Below are positions 15,711-24,601 of a DNA stretch of 64,000 nt, in pieces (positions within the stretch are counted from its first letter, which is position 1; each line of letters opens with the position of its first letter). A program made the translations under genes and the position numbers. Origin of the DNA: Brevibacterium aurantiacum (lineage in GTDB: Bacteria; Actinomycetota; Actinomycetes; Actinomycetales; Brevibacteriaceae); the NCBI RefSeq assembly GCF_900169065.1, contig NZ_FXZB01000023.1, forward strand, positions 1 to 64,000. The letters run 5' to 3'. The notes under the pieces are model-generated. The model was not told the origin of the DNA. It ran no database searches and saw only the letters and a program-made list of their open reading frames with translations.

Positions 15711-17180
15711 ATGTCATCAAGCACCTCAACCACTGAGGCCGCGCGGAACGATACCCGATTCTTCGGGCACCCGCTTCCGCTCATGCAGCTGTTCAGCCTC
15801 GAACTGTGGGAACGGTTCTCCTACTACGGCATGAACGGCATCCTCGCCCTCTACCTGTACTTCCAGGTCTCCGAGGGCGGACTGGGAATGCCGCAGCCAA
15901 CCGCCATCGGAATCGTCGGCGCCTACGGCGGCGCCGTGTTCCTGGCGACGATCCTCGGTGCATGGGTTGCCGACCGGATCCTCGGTGCGGAGCGAATCCT
16001 CTTCTACTCGGCGATCATCATCATGGTCGGCCACATCTGCCTGGCGCTCATCCCCGGATTCGGCGGCGTCGCCTCCGGTCTCATCCTCGTTGCACTCGGA
16101 TCCGGTGGTCTCAAGGCCAACGCCTCCGCTCTCGTCGGTGAGCTCTATACCGAGAAGGACCCGCGCAGGGATGCCGGATTCACCCTCTTCTACATGGGCG
16201 TCAACATCGGGGCCCTCCTGGGACCGCTGATCACCGGCCTTCTGCAGAAGGAGATCGGATTCCACTTCGGCTTCGGCGCCGCAGCAATCGGTATGGCTCT
16301 GGGTCTGATCATCTATGCGACAGGTCGTAAGAACCTGCCCGACGAATCGCGGGGTGCGGTCAACCCGCTGGCGACCTCGAAGCTCTACCTCTTCCTGGCG
16401 GCCATCGTCGTCGCAGTCATCCTCATCGTGATTCTCTGGTTCTCCGGTGTCGTCAACCCCGACAATCTCGACTGGTGGATTGCGGGAATCTCAGCCGGTG
16501 CAGCGGCCTGCTACTTCATCGTCATGGGTGTCAGCCCGCAGACGAATGCCGATGAGCGTTCACGGGTGCTCGCATTCATTCCCTTCTTCATCACCTGCGT
16601 TGTCTTCTGGTCCCTCTACCAGCAGATCTTCGGAACGCTCACTGCCTATTCCGACACGCAGATGAACCGTGAGATCTTCGGCTGGGAGATGCCGATCAAC
16701 TGGCTCCAACTCATCCCGCCGATCTTCGTCATCGCCTTCGCTCCGGTGTTCTCGGCGATCTGGTTCAAGCTGGGCGCACGTCAGATCTCGACTCCGGTCA
16801 AGGCAGGGCTCTCGCTCATCCTCATCGGCATCGCATTCCTGCTGTTCCTGCCGTATGCGAATGCCGGCGAGCATGAGACACCGCTGCTGTGGGTAGCATT
16901 CATCCTGCTGCTCTTCGTCTTCGCAGAACTGCTCATCTCACCCATCGGTCTGTCCTTCTCCTCGAAGGTTGCCCCGAAGGTGTTCCAGTCACAGATGATC
17001 GCCGTCTTCTTCCTCGCCTCGGGCGTGGGAACGGCTCTGTCCGGTGTGCTGGGCGGCTACTACTCGGCCGACAATCAGACACCGTATTGGACATCTATCG
17101 GCGCGGCGTCGATCGTTCTCGGTCTGCTGGCTCTGACCCTGACGAAGCCGATGCTCAAGGCTCTGCGCGGCATCCGCTGA
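15711..17180 (+). CDS. POT/PTR-family proton-dependent oligopeptide transporter
   Basis: ATG 15711 is chosen because CGGAAAG precedes it; an upstream in-frame start lacks one. The 489-residue protein carries the POT signature ELWERFSYYGM (residues 31-41), whose ExxER residues couple protons, and the second motif FTLFYMGVNIGALLGPL. About 14 hydrophobic helices are seen, typical for bacterial DtpT-type carriers. It imports di- and tripeptides, fitting a proteolytic lifestyle. A palindrome and a terminator frame the gene, so it is likely monocistronic. Confidence 0.93.
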   Translation: MSSSTSTTEAARNDTRFFGHPLPLMQLFSLELWERFSYYGMNGILALYLYFQVSEGGLGMPQPTAIGIVGAYGGAVFLATILGAWVADRILGAERILFYSAIIIMVGHICLALIPGFGGVASGLILVALGSGGLKANASALVGELYTEKDPRRDAGFTLFYMGVNIGALLGPLITGLLQKEIGFHFGFGAAAIGMALGLIIYATGRKNLPDESRGAVNPLATSKLYLFLAAIVVAVILIVILWFSGVVNPDNLDWWIAGISAGAAACYFIVMGVSPQTNADERSRVLAFIPFFITCVVFWSLYQQIFGTLTAYSDTQMNREIFGWEMPINWLQLIPPIFVIAFAPVFSAIWFKLGARQISTPVKAGLSLILIGIAFLLFLPYANAGEHETPLLWVAFILLLFVFAELLISPIGLSFSSKVAPKVFQSQMIAVFFLASGVGTALSGVLGGYYSADNQTPYWTSIGAASIVLGLLALTLTKPMLKALRGIR

Positions 17181-17218
17181 CCCTTAGCAGTCCCATCGTG
17201 GCTCCTTCGAGCTGCAGC

Positions 17219-17256
17219 GAACTCCCTCGCTCACACAGTGTGAGCGGGGGAGTTTT
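17219..17256. terminator. Terminator after the peptide transporter
   Basis: AACTCCCTCGCTCACAC pairs with GTGTGAGCGGGGGAGTT, followed by TTTTC. It lies between convergent genes and can act on both strands. Confidence 0.85.
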
Positions 17257-17257
17257 C

Positions 17258-18115
17258 TCATACTCCGATGAAGATGGGCAGCGCGTCGGGATGGTGGGCA
17301 TGGACGATCGTGAGGAAGACGAGCGCGTCGAAGAGGAGGTGGACCGTCACGGTGTATGGCAGCGACTTCGTCCGGGTGAAGATATAGGCCTGGACGAGTG
17401 CGAACGGAATCGTCAGCACCGGTCCGATCGACCGATAGCCCAGCTCCCAGAGGAAGGACACGAAGATGACGGTGGTGAATACGTTCGCGGTCCAGAAGGC
17501 GAAGTGCTTGCGCAGCAGAGCGAAGACCGTGCAGATGAAGAACAGCTCATCCCAGATGCCGACGGCGTTGACGCCGAAGAAGAGACGGACGATCTCATCC
17601 CACTGCGTCACCGGCGGCCAGTTGAGATAGACCCCAGTGCGCATGAAGTACTGGGGGAGGACGAGCCAGGCGACGACGATCACGAACAGCAGCCACGCCC
17701 ACTCCAGACGCGACCATCGCTGCCCCCGACGCAGCGGGAAGACGATGGTGCGGTCCTTGAATCCGTAGCGGGTGATCAGCCAGGGCCCGATCACTACGGC
17801 AGAGAGCACGACCCCCATGCGAGCGATATTGGACCACGAGATATCGGCGGCCACCGAGATCGAGGAGATCAGACCCAGGCAGCCGGCGATGACGCTGAGG
17901 TCGCGTGCGAATTCCCGGTCGGCGCTCCAGGCGACGATGAGGGAGGCTACCATCGGTACATACCCGAAGGCTCTCACCTCAGGAAACGTGGTTCCCAGTC
18001 CGAACAGGACGAAAGCGGACAGTGCCAACAGCGTCGCGGCCAAGCCTGGCCAGGAAACGAGGTCGAATCGGCGAGAATCAGTGTCGAATCGTGTTTGAGT
18101 GTCCACGCCTGCCAC
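17258..18115 (-). CDS. CPBP-like membrane protein with degenerate protease motifs
   Basis: The 285-residue protein starts at GTG 18115 and has eight or so hydrophobic helices. A C-terminal region resembles CPBP (Rce1-like) proteases: GIWDELFFICTVFALL stands where EExxxR is expected, and VHLLFDAL matches the HxxxD/N motif. The first Glu is Asp and the Arg is absent, so protease activity is doubtful. Relatives process peptides or prenylated substrates in the membrane. It is divergent from moeA with 78 bp between starts. Confidence 0.7.
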   Translation of the reverse strand: MAGVDTQTRFDTDSRRFDLVSWPGLAATLLALSAFVLFGLGTTFPEVRAFGYVPMVASLIVAWSADREFARDLSVIAGCLGLISSISVAADISWSNIARMGVVLSAVVIGPWLITRYGFKDRTIVFPLRRGQRWSRLEWAWLLFVIVVAWLVLPQYFMRTGVYLNWPPVTQWDEIVRLFFGVNAVGIWDELFFICTVFALLRKHFAFWTANVFTTVIFVSFLWELGYRSIGPVLTIPFALVQAYIFTRTKSLPYTVTVHLLFDALVFLTIVHAHHPDALPIFIGV

Positions 18116-18193
18116 TCTAAGTCACCACTGTCCGAACGCGAGTGCCCGAAGCGGCAACTCCTCGTAGGATTCCCAACAGACGAAAGGACACCC

Positions 18194-19375
18194 GTGGAAC
18201 CAGAGGAATACTGCCGACTCATCCTCGCTTCGGCTCCCCAGCGCACCGAAGAGACGATTCCCACCATGTCAGGCCATGGCAGAATCGCCGCGGAAGACGT
18301 GATCGCCGATTCCCCCATTCCCGGCTTCGCCACCTCGGCGATGGACGGCTTTGCACTCGACGAGACGGCTCTGACCAGTGCCAGAACCGGCGCCGAGGTG
18401 GATGTGCGCGGTGACATCCCCGCCGGTGCCAGGCCCGTGGACATCACACCGGGGACCGCCGTGCGGGTGATGACCGGGGCCCAGGTGCCCGCCACCGCCG
18501 AGGTGGTCGTTCCCGTCGAGTACACCGATGCCGAACGCACGGGGCCGGCCCCGGACCGAATCCGCATCTCCTCCTGGCCCAAGGGCGCGCGACCAGGCTG
18601 GAACATCAGAGCAGTGGGGGAGGACGCCGGGAGCGGAGATACCGTCATCACCGCCGGTGAGGTGATCAACTCCGCCGGTGTGGGCACGCTGGCGATGATG
18701 GGACGCGAGACCATCCGCGTGCGCCGGCCGCTGAACATCGGTCTCATCGTCACCGGAGATGAGCTGGTCACCGATTCCGCCACCTCGTCGCAGCCATTCA
18801 TCCACAACTCGAACCTGCCCATGCTCAGTTCCGCGATCGCCGCTGCCGGCGCGATCCCCGTCGAACGCAGCTGCGGTGACGACCCAGCAGTCTTTCGACA
18901 GATCGTCGACGAACTGCGCGACAGCGTTGACCTGATCATCACCACCGGCGGAATCAGCGCCGGTGCCTTCGAGGTCGTCAGGCAGGAACTGGGCGATGAC
19001 CATTCGACGTTCCTGCGTCTGTCGATGCGACCGGGTGGGCCGCAGGGGCACGGACGCATCGCCGGCGTACCGCTGCTGCATTTCCCGGGCACACCGACAG
19101 GGGCCTTTCTGTCCTTCCACCTCTTTGCACGTTCGGTCATCGCTGCGCGGCCCCTCGCATCGAGGTGGAGGAAGGCCGTGTACACCGGTCCCGAAATCAC
19201 GGGCCACAGCACAGCGGTCAGCCTGGTGCCGGGTCGTTTCACCGCTGGGGGAGAGATCGCAGCGTTCGACCGGTCACGACTGCGAGACTTCGCCGGGGCC
19301 GAGGTCATCATCCGGGTCCCTCGAGCGCCCGGGATCATTCGCCACGGTGAGGTCATCAGGGTCCTTGACTGCTGA
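18194..19375 (+). CDS. moeA: MoeA-type molybdopterin molybdotransferase, divergent paralogue
   Basis: GTG 18194 follows GAAAGGA. The 393-residue protein follows MoeA order: N-terminal ATSAMDGFAL (substrate-binding DGYA-like), a middle RVMTGAQVPATAEVVVPVE, and the MoCF-like domain with LIVTGDEL and ITTGGISAGAFEVV. Near the C-terminus MRPGGPQGHGR is kept, but the canonical GNPVSAL is FPGTPTGAF. MoeA inserts molybdenum into adenylylated molybdopterin. The altered loop suggests reduced or specialised activity compared with the second MoeA at 21936. Confidence 0.85.
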   Translation: MEPEEYCRLILASAPQRTEETIPTMSGHGRIAAEDVIADSPIPGFATSAMDGFALDETALTSARTGAEVDVRGDIPAGARPVDITPGTAVRVMTGAQVPATAEVVVPVEYTDAERTGPAPDRIRISSWPKGARPGWNIRAVGEDAGSGDTVITAGEVINSAGVGTLAMMGRETIRVRRPLNIGLIVTGDELVTDSATSSQPFIHNSNLPMLSSAIAAAGAIPVERSCGDDPAVFRQIVDELRDSVDLIITTGGISAGAFEVVRQELGDDHSTFLRLSMRPGGPQGHGRIAGVPLLHFPGTPTGAFLSFHLFARSVIAARPLASRWRKAVYTGPEITGHSTAVSLVPGRFTAGGEIAAFDRSRLRDFAGAEVIIRVPRAPGIIRHGEVIRVLDC

Positions 19376-19395
19376 AGCAAACTAGACTGGGATGC

Positions 19396-20511
19396 ATGTC
19401 AGGCAAAACCCTCAGCTCCGCGGACACGGCACGCTATGCCCGTCAGATCCGCCTCAGCGGCTTCGGACCACAGGCCCAATCCGCGCTCCTGGATTCCCAT
19501 GTGCTCGTCATCGGCGCAGGAGGACTCGGGGCACCGGTACTCACCTACCTGGCAGCCGCCGGAGTCGGACACATCAGCATCATCGACCCCGACACAGTGG
19601 AACTGAGCAACCTGCACCGCCAATTCATCCACTCCGAGACAGGTGTGGGGCAGCGGAAGGTCGAATCCGCGAAACATCGGCTGGGCGAGCTGAATTCCGC
19701 CATCGACATCACCACCCACCCGGTGCTGCTGACGCCGGACAACGCCCTCGAACTCATCGGTGCTGCCGACATCGTCATCGACGGAAGCGACAACTTCGCG
19801 ACCAGATACCTTGCCAACGACGCCTGCGAGATTCTGGAGAAGCCCCTCGTCTGGGGCACGATTCTCGGATTCGACGGCCAGGTTGCCGTCTTCGACACGA
19901 GGCAGGGGGCGACTCTGCGCGACCTCTACCCCGTCGTGCCAGCACCCGGGTCGGTCCCGGACTGTGCAACAGCCGGTGTCCTCGGCGCACTGTGCGGAAG
20001 TATCGGTGCTGCCATGGCGATGGAGACGATCAAGGTCCTCACCGGCATCGGCACGCCGCTCTGCAACGCGGTCTCCATCCACAGCAGCCTCGACGCCAGC
20101 TGGGAGACCGTTCCGGTCGGACGGATACCGAATCGCCGGCCGATCACGGACCTGGAGAGCCACCTCGGCGACTACGGTGACACACTCGGCAGCCATGGTG
20201 ATGAGAGCGCCGCCGGGACGTCCGAGGGGACGGATCCGAGCGTGACATGGGCGTCGCTGGCACCCGGCACGCACCTCGTCGACATCCGAGACGACGACGA
20301 GGTCTCGGCGGGCATGGTCCCGGGAGCCCAGCACATACCGATGGACGCTCTCCTGGAGGATCCCGGACAGCTCGCCGGACACGAACTGGTCGCACTCTAC
20401 TGCCGTTCGGGCGTGCGGTCGTCACGGGCGTGCGCCCAACTGCGCGCGCAGGGTACTGAGGTCAGCTCGGTCTCCGGGGGATACCTCGCATACCTGTCAC
20501 TGCCGCACTGA
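19396..20511 (+). CDS. moeZ: MoeZ/MoeB-like adenylyltransferase with rhodanese domain
   Basis: The 371-residue protein has a ThiF/MoeB domain (residues 10-240) with the nucleotide loop VIGAGGLGAP (38-47), the aspartates of IIDPDTVELSNLHRQ, and catalytic Cys in PDCATAGVLG (C190). The C-terminal rhodanese domain (from about 283) has the sulfur-accepting loop YCRSGVRSS with C336. It would adenylate and sulfurate MoaD and possibly other ubiquitin-like carriers. The zinc CxxC pairs usual in MoeB are missing (RDLYPV where CYRCLYP is expected). It follows moeA by 20 bp and likely forms an operon with it. Confidence 0.88.
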   Translation: MSGKTLSSADTARYARQIRLSGFGPQAQSALLDSHVLVIGAGGLGAPVLTYLAAAGVGHISIIDPDTVELSNLHRQFIHSETGVGQRKVESAKHRLGELNSAIDITTHPVLLTPDNALELIGAADIVIDGSDNFATRYLANDACEILEKPLVWGTILGFDGQVAVFDTRQGATLRDLYPVVPAPGSVPDCATAGVLGALCGSIGAAMAMETIKVLTGIGTPLCNAVSIHSSLDASWETVPVGRIPNRRPITDLESHLGDYGDTLGSHGDESAAGTSEGTDPSVTWASLAPGTHLVDIRDDDEVSAGMVPGAQHIPMDALLEDPGQLAGHELVALYCRSGVRSSRACAQLRAQGTEVSSVSGGYLAYLSLPH

Positions 20512-20558
20512 CAAACTCAGCCGAACTGGCGACATCGGCAATACGGAACCAGCCGGTC

Positions 20559-20804
20559 TCAGCCGCCTGCGAAGGGCGGGAGAACGTCGACGGTGTCACC
20601 CTCGCTCAGGGGCGCTTGCGGGTCTGTGGCGGCGACCGCATTGACGAGGAAGCTCGAACGGGAGATGACTGTTGTCGCCTCGGTGCTGGCGTCCTTCGTC
20701 AGGGTCGTCATCAGCTCGTCGATGGTTGACGCGGCCGCGGTCGATTCCTTGGTTCCGAAGGCCTCTCGTGCGGCTGCGAAGAAGCGGACTCTGATCTGGG
20801 GCAC
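20559..20804 (-). CDS. moaD: MoaD, molybdopterin synthase small subunit
   Basis: This 81-residue beta-grasp protein ends in PPFAGG; the terminal Gly-Gly is the thiocarboxylate carrier that gives sulfur to MoaE. The N-terminal RVRFFAAAREAFG and EGDTVDVLPPFAGG motifs are diagnostic. GTG 20804 directly follows the moaA stop TAA, with GGAGGATAA as the ribosome site, so translation is coupled to moaA. It pairs with MoaE encoded at 23665 on the other strand. Confidence 0.93.
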   Translation of the reverse strand: MPQIRVRFFAAAREAFGTKESTAAASTIDELMTTLTKDASTEATTVISRSSFLVNAVAATDPQAPLSEGDTVDVLPPFAGG

Positions 20805-21893
20805 TTATCCTCCGATGGCGCTCATGGGACGTTGGGGCTGTTCGAAGCTCTCGGAATCCATGCCGTGTCCGGCCAGTTTCTTCCAATGCGCGCCCTTCCA
20901 CAGGTTCGCGATCGCCTCATCGCCGGCACCACCGCGCATCGCGGAGAGCAGATCCACCTCCGTGTGCGAGAACAGGCAGGTCCGAACCCGTCCCTCTGCC
21001 GTCAGACGGGTGCGGGTGCAGTCGGCACAGAAAGGCCGGGTCACCGAGGCGATGATGCCGACGTCGCCGATGATCGTGTCCGGATCGTTCCTGCTTGCAA
21101 CCAGGAACTTCTCCGCTGGCGCACCGTTGCGGGGAGCGGAGTCGGGGGTGAGGACGAAATCGGGTTCGAGCAGGGCGAAGATGTCAGCGGCCGTGATCAT
21201 GGTGCCGCGTTCCCAGGAATGCCCGGCGTCGAGCGGCATCTGTTCGATGAAGCGCAGCTTGAGCCCGCGCTCCAGGCACCAGGCCAGCAGTTCGGGAGCC
21301 TGATGGTCGTTGACACCTGGCAGCAGAACGGCGTTGATCTTCACCGGATCCATACCGGCGGCCTGGGCGCCCTTGATCCCGTCGAGCACCCGATTGAGGA
21401 ACGGGCGGCGAGTGATCGTCGCGAACGTCTCGGGATCGACGGTGTCGAGGGAGACGTTGATGCGGTCGAGGCCCGCGTCCCGCAGCTTCGGCGCCCGCTT
21501 GTCGAGGCCGATCGCGTTCGTGGTCAGTGCGATATTGGGGCGGGGCTCAAGGGCGGCGACACCGGCGATGATGTCGGTGACGTCTTTTCGGGTCAGCGGT
21601 TCGCCACCGGTGAACCGGACCTGGTCGACGCCGAACTTCTCGACGCCGATGCGCACGAAGCGAATGATCTCATCGGCTGTCATGGCCGCATCGCGGGACA
21701 TGAACTCCACACCCTCCTCGGGCATGCAGTAGCTGCAGCGCAGATTGCAGAAGTCGGTCAGTGAGATGCGCATATCGCGGGCACGTCGACCGAAGGTGTC
21801 CAGGAGCGAATCCTCCTGATGGGCTGTGAACGTCTCGCCCGGATCCACTGTCGGGGTTCTCAGAACGGGTGTGGGCAGGCTGATCTTGCGCAT
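20805..21893 (-). CDS. moaA: MoaA, GTP 3',8-cyclase (radical SAM)
   Basis: I start at ATG 21893 because AAGGAGG lies just upstream; longer starts lack a site. The 362-residue enzyme catalyses the first Moco step, GTP to cyclic pyranopterin precursor, with MoaC. It has the radical-SAM cluster CNLRCSYC (C49, C53, C56), FTGGEPL for SAM binding, the C-terminal second cluster C289, C292, C306 that binds GTP, and the essential C-terminal GG. It is divergent from moeA with only 42 bp between starts, so their promoters overlap. Confidence 0.96.
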   Translation of the reverse strand: MRKISLPTPVLRTPTVDPGETFTAHQEDSLLDTFGRRARDMRISLTDFCNLRCSYCMPEEGVEFMSRDAAMTADEIIRFVRIGVEKFGVDQVRFTGGEPLTRKDVTDIIAGVAALEPRPNIALTTNAIGLDKRAPKLRDAGLDRINVSLDTVDPETFATITRRPFLNRVLDGIKGAQAAGMDPVKINAVLLPGVNDHQAPELLAWCLERGLKLRFIEQMPLDAGHSWERGTMITAADIFALLEPDFVLTPDSAPRNGAPAEKFLVASRNDPDTIIGDVGIIASVTRPFCADCTRTRLTAEGRVRTCLFSHTEVDLLSAMRGGAGDEAIANLWKGAHWKKLAGHGMDSESFEQPQRPMSAIGG

Positions 21894-21935
21894 TCTGCCA
21901 TCCTCCTTGATCAACTTCTTCGTTATCATCGTCCC

Positions 21936-23201
21936 ATGACTACCGCCATCATGCATCGTCGTCGTGTCCTCGACACGATCGGCCCGCTGCTTCAATCGCA
22001 GACGATTCCGATCGGCGAACTCCTCGATACACCTCGTCGCCTGAGCACCACTTTGAGCTCACCGATCGATGTTCCCGGCTTCGACAACTCCAGCATGGAC
22101 GGATATGCCGTCGCCGCCACCACGCTTCGCGATGCGAAGCAGAGTCACGCCACCGACGACAATGGTAGACCACAGACAGTCTACGGCCCCATTCCGGTCC
22201 ACGGCCGGGTTGCGGCTGGAGCCCGTGGCAGCGAGGTGGCGGCCGGAACCGCAGTGGAGATCATGACCGGGGCTCCGCTGCCTGCCGGCACCGACACGGT
22301 GATCAAGATCGAGGACACCCACCCCGGGCGCTTCGAATCCCCGGAGATCACCATCACCCTGCCGGCCACGGATGCAGGCGCTGAGCCGGGCGCCTTCGTC
22401 CGCTCGCGCGGCAGCGACGTTGCTGCCGGATCCACAGTGCTCAGCGCCGGAGTGATGCTCACGCCGGCCCACCTCGGCGTCGCTGCCGCCTGCGGAATCA
22501 CCGAACTCGAGGTTCAAACCCTGCCGCGCGTGCTCATCGTGAGCACAGGGGATGAGATCACCGCCGCTGCCGCAGCCGGAATCCACGACGCGAACTCGAT
22601 CACCCTGGGGGCCAGCCTGCGCCGCCTCGGCGCCGAAACGACCCTCCTCACCGTGCCCGACGATCCCCAGGCTCTGCTCGACGCAGTCAGAGCAGCCGAC
22701 TGCGAGCTCGTCGTCTCGACCGGCGGGATCTCGAAAGGCGCCCACGAGGTCGTCAAGCTCGCCGCCGAACTCGACGAAGGCTCGAGCATGGTCTTCGAAC
22801 CCATCGCCATGCAGCCCGGCGGGCCGCAGGGATGCGGACGCCTCGCCGACACCGCATGGGTGGCACTGCCCGGCAATCCCGTCAGTGCGCTGATCAGCTT
22901 TGAGATGTTCATTCGCCCTGCACTGCTGGGTCTGGACGTCGATGAGGAACCTCGCGAAACGGAATACCACCGTCTGCTCGGTGGCCTGGACGAGGCTCCG
23001 CCCAGCGGAAAGCTGCAGGTGCGGCGTGCCGTGATGGGCCCCGACGGCCTTGAGCTCGTCGGCGGTACCCGCTCGCATCTGCTCCACAACTATGCTCAGA
23101 GTTCGCATCTGGTCTTCATCCCGCCAACCGATTCAGGTGCGCACACGAATGAGCTCGCCCCCGGCGCAGACGATAGGCTGAAGACGTGGAAGATCACATG
23201 A
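21936..23201 (+). CDS. moeA: MoeA, molybdopterin molybdotransferase
   Basis: The start is ATG 21936 (ATG 21951 is an alternative). The 421 residues follow the canonical MoeA domains: DNSSMDGYAVA near 46, VEIMTGAPLPAGTDTVIKIED in domain II, VLIVSTGDEI and VVSTGGISKGAHEVVK in the MoCF domain, then MQPGGPQGCGR and LPGNPVSALISFEMF, with domain IV at the end. This is the conventional paralogue and probably performs Mo insertion. It overlaps moaC by ATGA, opening a tightly coupled operon moeA-moaC-moaE-mopI. Confidence 0.94.
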   Translation: MTTAIMHRRRVLDTIGPLLQSQTIPIGELLDTPRRLSTTLSSPIDVPGFDNSSMDGYAVAATTLRDAKQSHATDDNGRPQTVYGPIPVHGRVAAGARGSEVAAGTAVEIMTGAPLPAGTDTVIKIEDTHPGRFESPEITITLPATDAGAEPGAFVRSRGSDVAAGSTVLSAGVMLTPAHLGVAAACGITELEVQTLPRVLIVSTGDEITAAAAAGIHDANSITLGASLRRLGAETTLLTVPDDPQALLDAVRAADCELVVSTGGISKGAHEVVKLAAELDEGSSMVFEPIAMQPGGPQGCGRLADTAWVALPGNPVSALISFEMFIRPALLGLDVDEEPRETEYHRLLGGLDEAPPSGKLQVRRAVMGPDGLELVGGTRSHLLHNYAQSSHLVFIPPTDSGAHTNELAPGADDRLKTWKIT

Positions 23202-23668
23202 CACTCACGCACATCGACGACGACGGCGCCGCCCATATGGTCGACGTCGGAGACAAGGACGTGACCAAACGTCGCGCCGTCGCCACCGCACTTATCACCA
23301 CCCGGAGCGAGGTGATCGACATGATCGCCGAAGCGGGCCTGCCCAAGGGCGATGCCCTGCCCGTGGCCCGTATCGCCGCAGTCATGGGCGCCAAACGCAC
23401 CAGTGACCTGATTCCACTGTGCCACCCGCTGCCGCTGACGGGCATCGATGTCGACTTCGAACTCCTCGACGACGCCGTTCGCATCACGGGCGCGGTCAAG
23501 ACCGTGTCGAAGACGGGTGTCGAGATGGAGGCGCTGACCGCAGTGTCCATCGCCGCCCTGACCATCTTCGACATGATCAAGGCCGTCGACAACCAGGCGA
23601 TCATCGGCGACATCAAGGTCATCGAGAAGTCCGGTGGCCGCAGCGGCGATTGGAGCCGGGACACATGA
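23198..23668 (+). CDS. moaC: MoaC, cyclic pyranopterin monophosphate synthase
   Basis: ATG 23198 overlaps the moeA stop; GTG 23186 is an alternative. The 156-residue protein shows the family motifs RAVATA, IPLCHPLPLTGIDV with active-site His, GVEMEALTAVSIAALTIFDM, and KVIEKSGGRSG with catalytic Lys. MoaC converts the MoaA product to cPMP as a hexamer. Length is as expected. Its stop overlaps moaE by ATGA. Confidence 0.96.
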   Translation: MTLTHIDDDGAAHMVDVGDKDVTKRRAVATALITTRSEVIDMIAEAGLPKGDALPVARIAAVMGAKRTSDLIPLCHPLPLTGIDVDFELLDDAVRITGAVKTVSKTGVEMEALTAVSIAALTIFDMIKAVDNQAIIGDIKVIEKSGGRSGDWSRDT

Positions 23669-24087
23669 GCGTCATCCACACCGACATCGTCGAGACCCCG
23701 ATCAGCACCGCCGCACTTGAGGCGGATGTCCTCGATGACACCTGCGGTGCTGTGGTCAGCTTCTCCGGTGTCATCCGCGACCACGACGAGGGTCGCGGGG
23801 TCCATCGACTGACCTATGAATCCCATCCGGTGGCAAGCGCGCAGATCGCCGAGGTGGCCGCTGAGATCGCAGCCAAACACCCGGCCGTACGTCTGTCCGT
23901 CGTCCATCGCGTCGGTGCCCTCGAGATCGGAGATGTGGCCTTGGCCGCGGTCGTCGCCTCACCACATCGCCACGACTCCTTCGCCGCCTGCTCCGAGCTG
24001 GTCGACGAGGTCAAGGCGCGTGTGGCGATCTGGAAGCACCAGTTCTTCGCCGACGGTGAGGACGAGTGGGTCGGGGCTCTCGAATGA
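23665..24087 (+). CDS. moaE: MoaE, molybdopterin synthase catalytic subunit
   Basis: ATG 23665 overlaps the moaC stop. The 140-residue protein has GAVVSFSGVIRDHDEGRGV, LTYESHPVA, HRVGALEIGDVALAAVVASPHR and the catalytic lysines in VAIWKHQFF. MoaE with thiocarboxylated MoaD adds two sulfurs to cPMP. All four Moco steps upstream of adenylylation are therefore in this block. The stop overlaps the next gene by ATGA. Confidence 0.95.
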   Translation: MSVIHTDIVETPISTAALEADVLDDTCGAVVSFSGVIRDHDEGRGVHRLTYESHPVASAQIAEVAAEIAAKHPAVRLSVVHRVGALEIGDVALAAVVASPHRHDSFAACSELVDEVKARVAIWKHQFFADGEDEWVGALE

Positions 24088-24485
24088 CCGAACTGCGCAT
24101 CAACGACGCGGCCCGGTTCCTCGGAGTCAGCGACGACACCATCCGCCGCTGGATCAGCGACGGGAAACTCACCCAGCACAAGGACGCCTCCAACCGGGCA
24201 GTCGTCGAGGGGCGGGAACTGGCTGCCCTGGCACAGACGGGTTCAGGTGCCCTCGAGGATCCGACGGGTGTCGTCAGCTCCGCCCGCAACCGATTCGCCG
24301 GTCTCGTCACCGACGTCGTCATCGACGGCGTGATGGCCCAGGTCAGCCTCCAGTGCGGCCCGTTCCGGGTTGTGTCGCTGATGTCGGCTGAGGCCTGCCG
24401 GCAGCTCGAACTAGAGCCAGGCAGCCTGGCCACCGCCTCGGTGAAGGCCACAATGGTCTCCATCGACTCCCCGGGTACTCGCTGA
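24084..24485 (+). CDS. Helix-turn-helix protein with molybdate-binding Mop/TOBE domain
   Basis: The 133-residue protein starts within the moaE stop. Residues 1-60 form an excisionase/MerR-like DNA-binding domain (INDAARFLGVSDDTIRRWISDGKL). Residues 65-130 are a single Mop domain (SARNRFAGLVTDVVIDGVMAQVSLQCG, then TASVKATMVSI), which binds molybdate or tungstate. Similar MopI-type proteins act as small Mo sensors or stores. The arrangement suggests Mo-dependent control of this cluster or of modA just downstream. Confidence 0.85.
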   Translation: MTELRINDAARFLGVSDDTIRRWISDGKLTQHKDASNRAVVEGRELAALAQTGSGALEDPTGVVSSARNRFAGLVTDVVIDGVMAQVSLQCGPFRVVSLMSAEACRQLELEPGSLATASVKATMVSIDSPGTR

Positions 24486-24601
24486 AAACTGCTCACCGGC
24501 TGCTTTTCTCCGGGACCGAGGCTCTCCAAACAAGCCACATCAGTTCCGCAAACACTGAGTCAGATTAGCCATTTACGCGCAGATGCGGGTTTAATGGGCG
24601 A

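Noticed and set aside
16889-18193. N-terminal extension of the first moeA
   Set aside because: The frame is open upstream, but it crosses the peptide-transporter end, a terminator and the antisense CPBP gene. The ribosome site and MoeA homology begin at GTG 18194.
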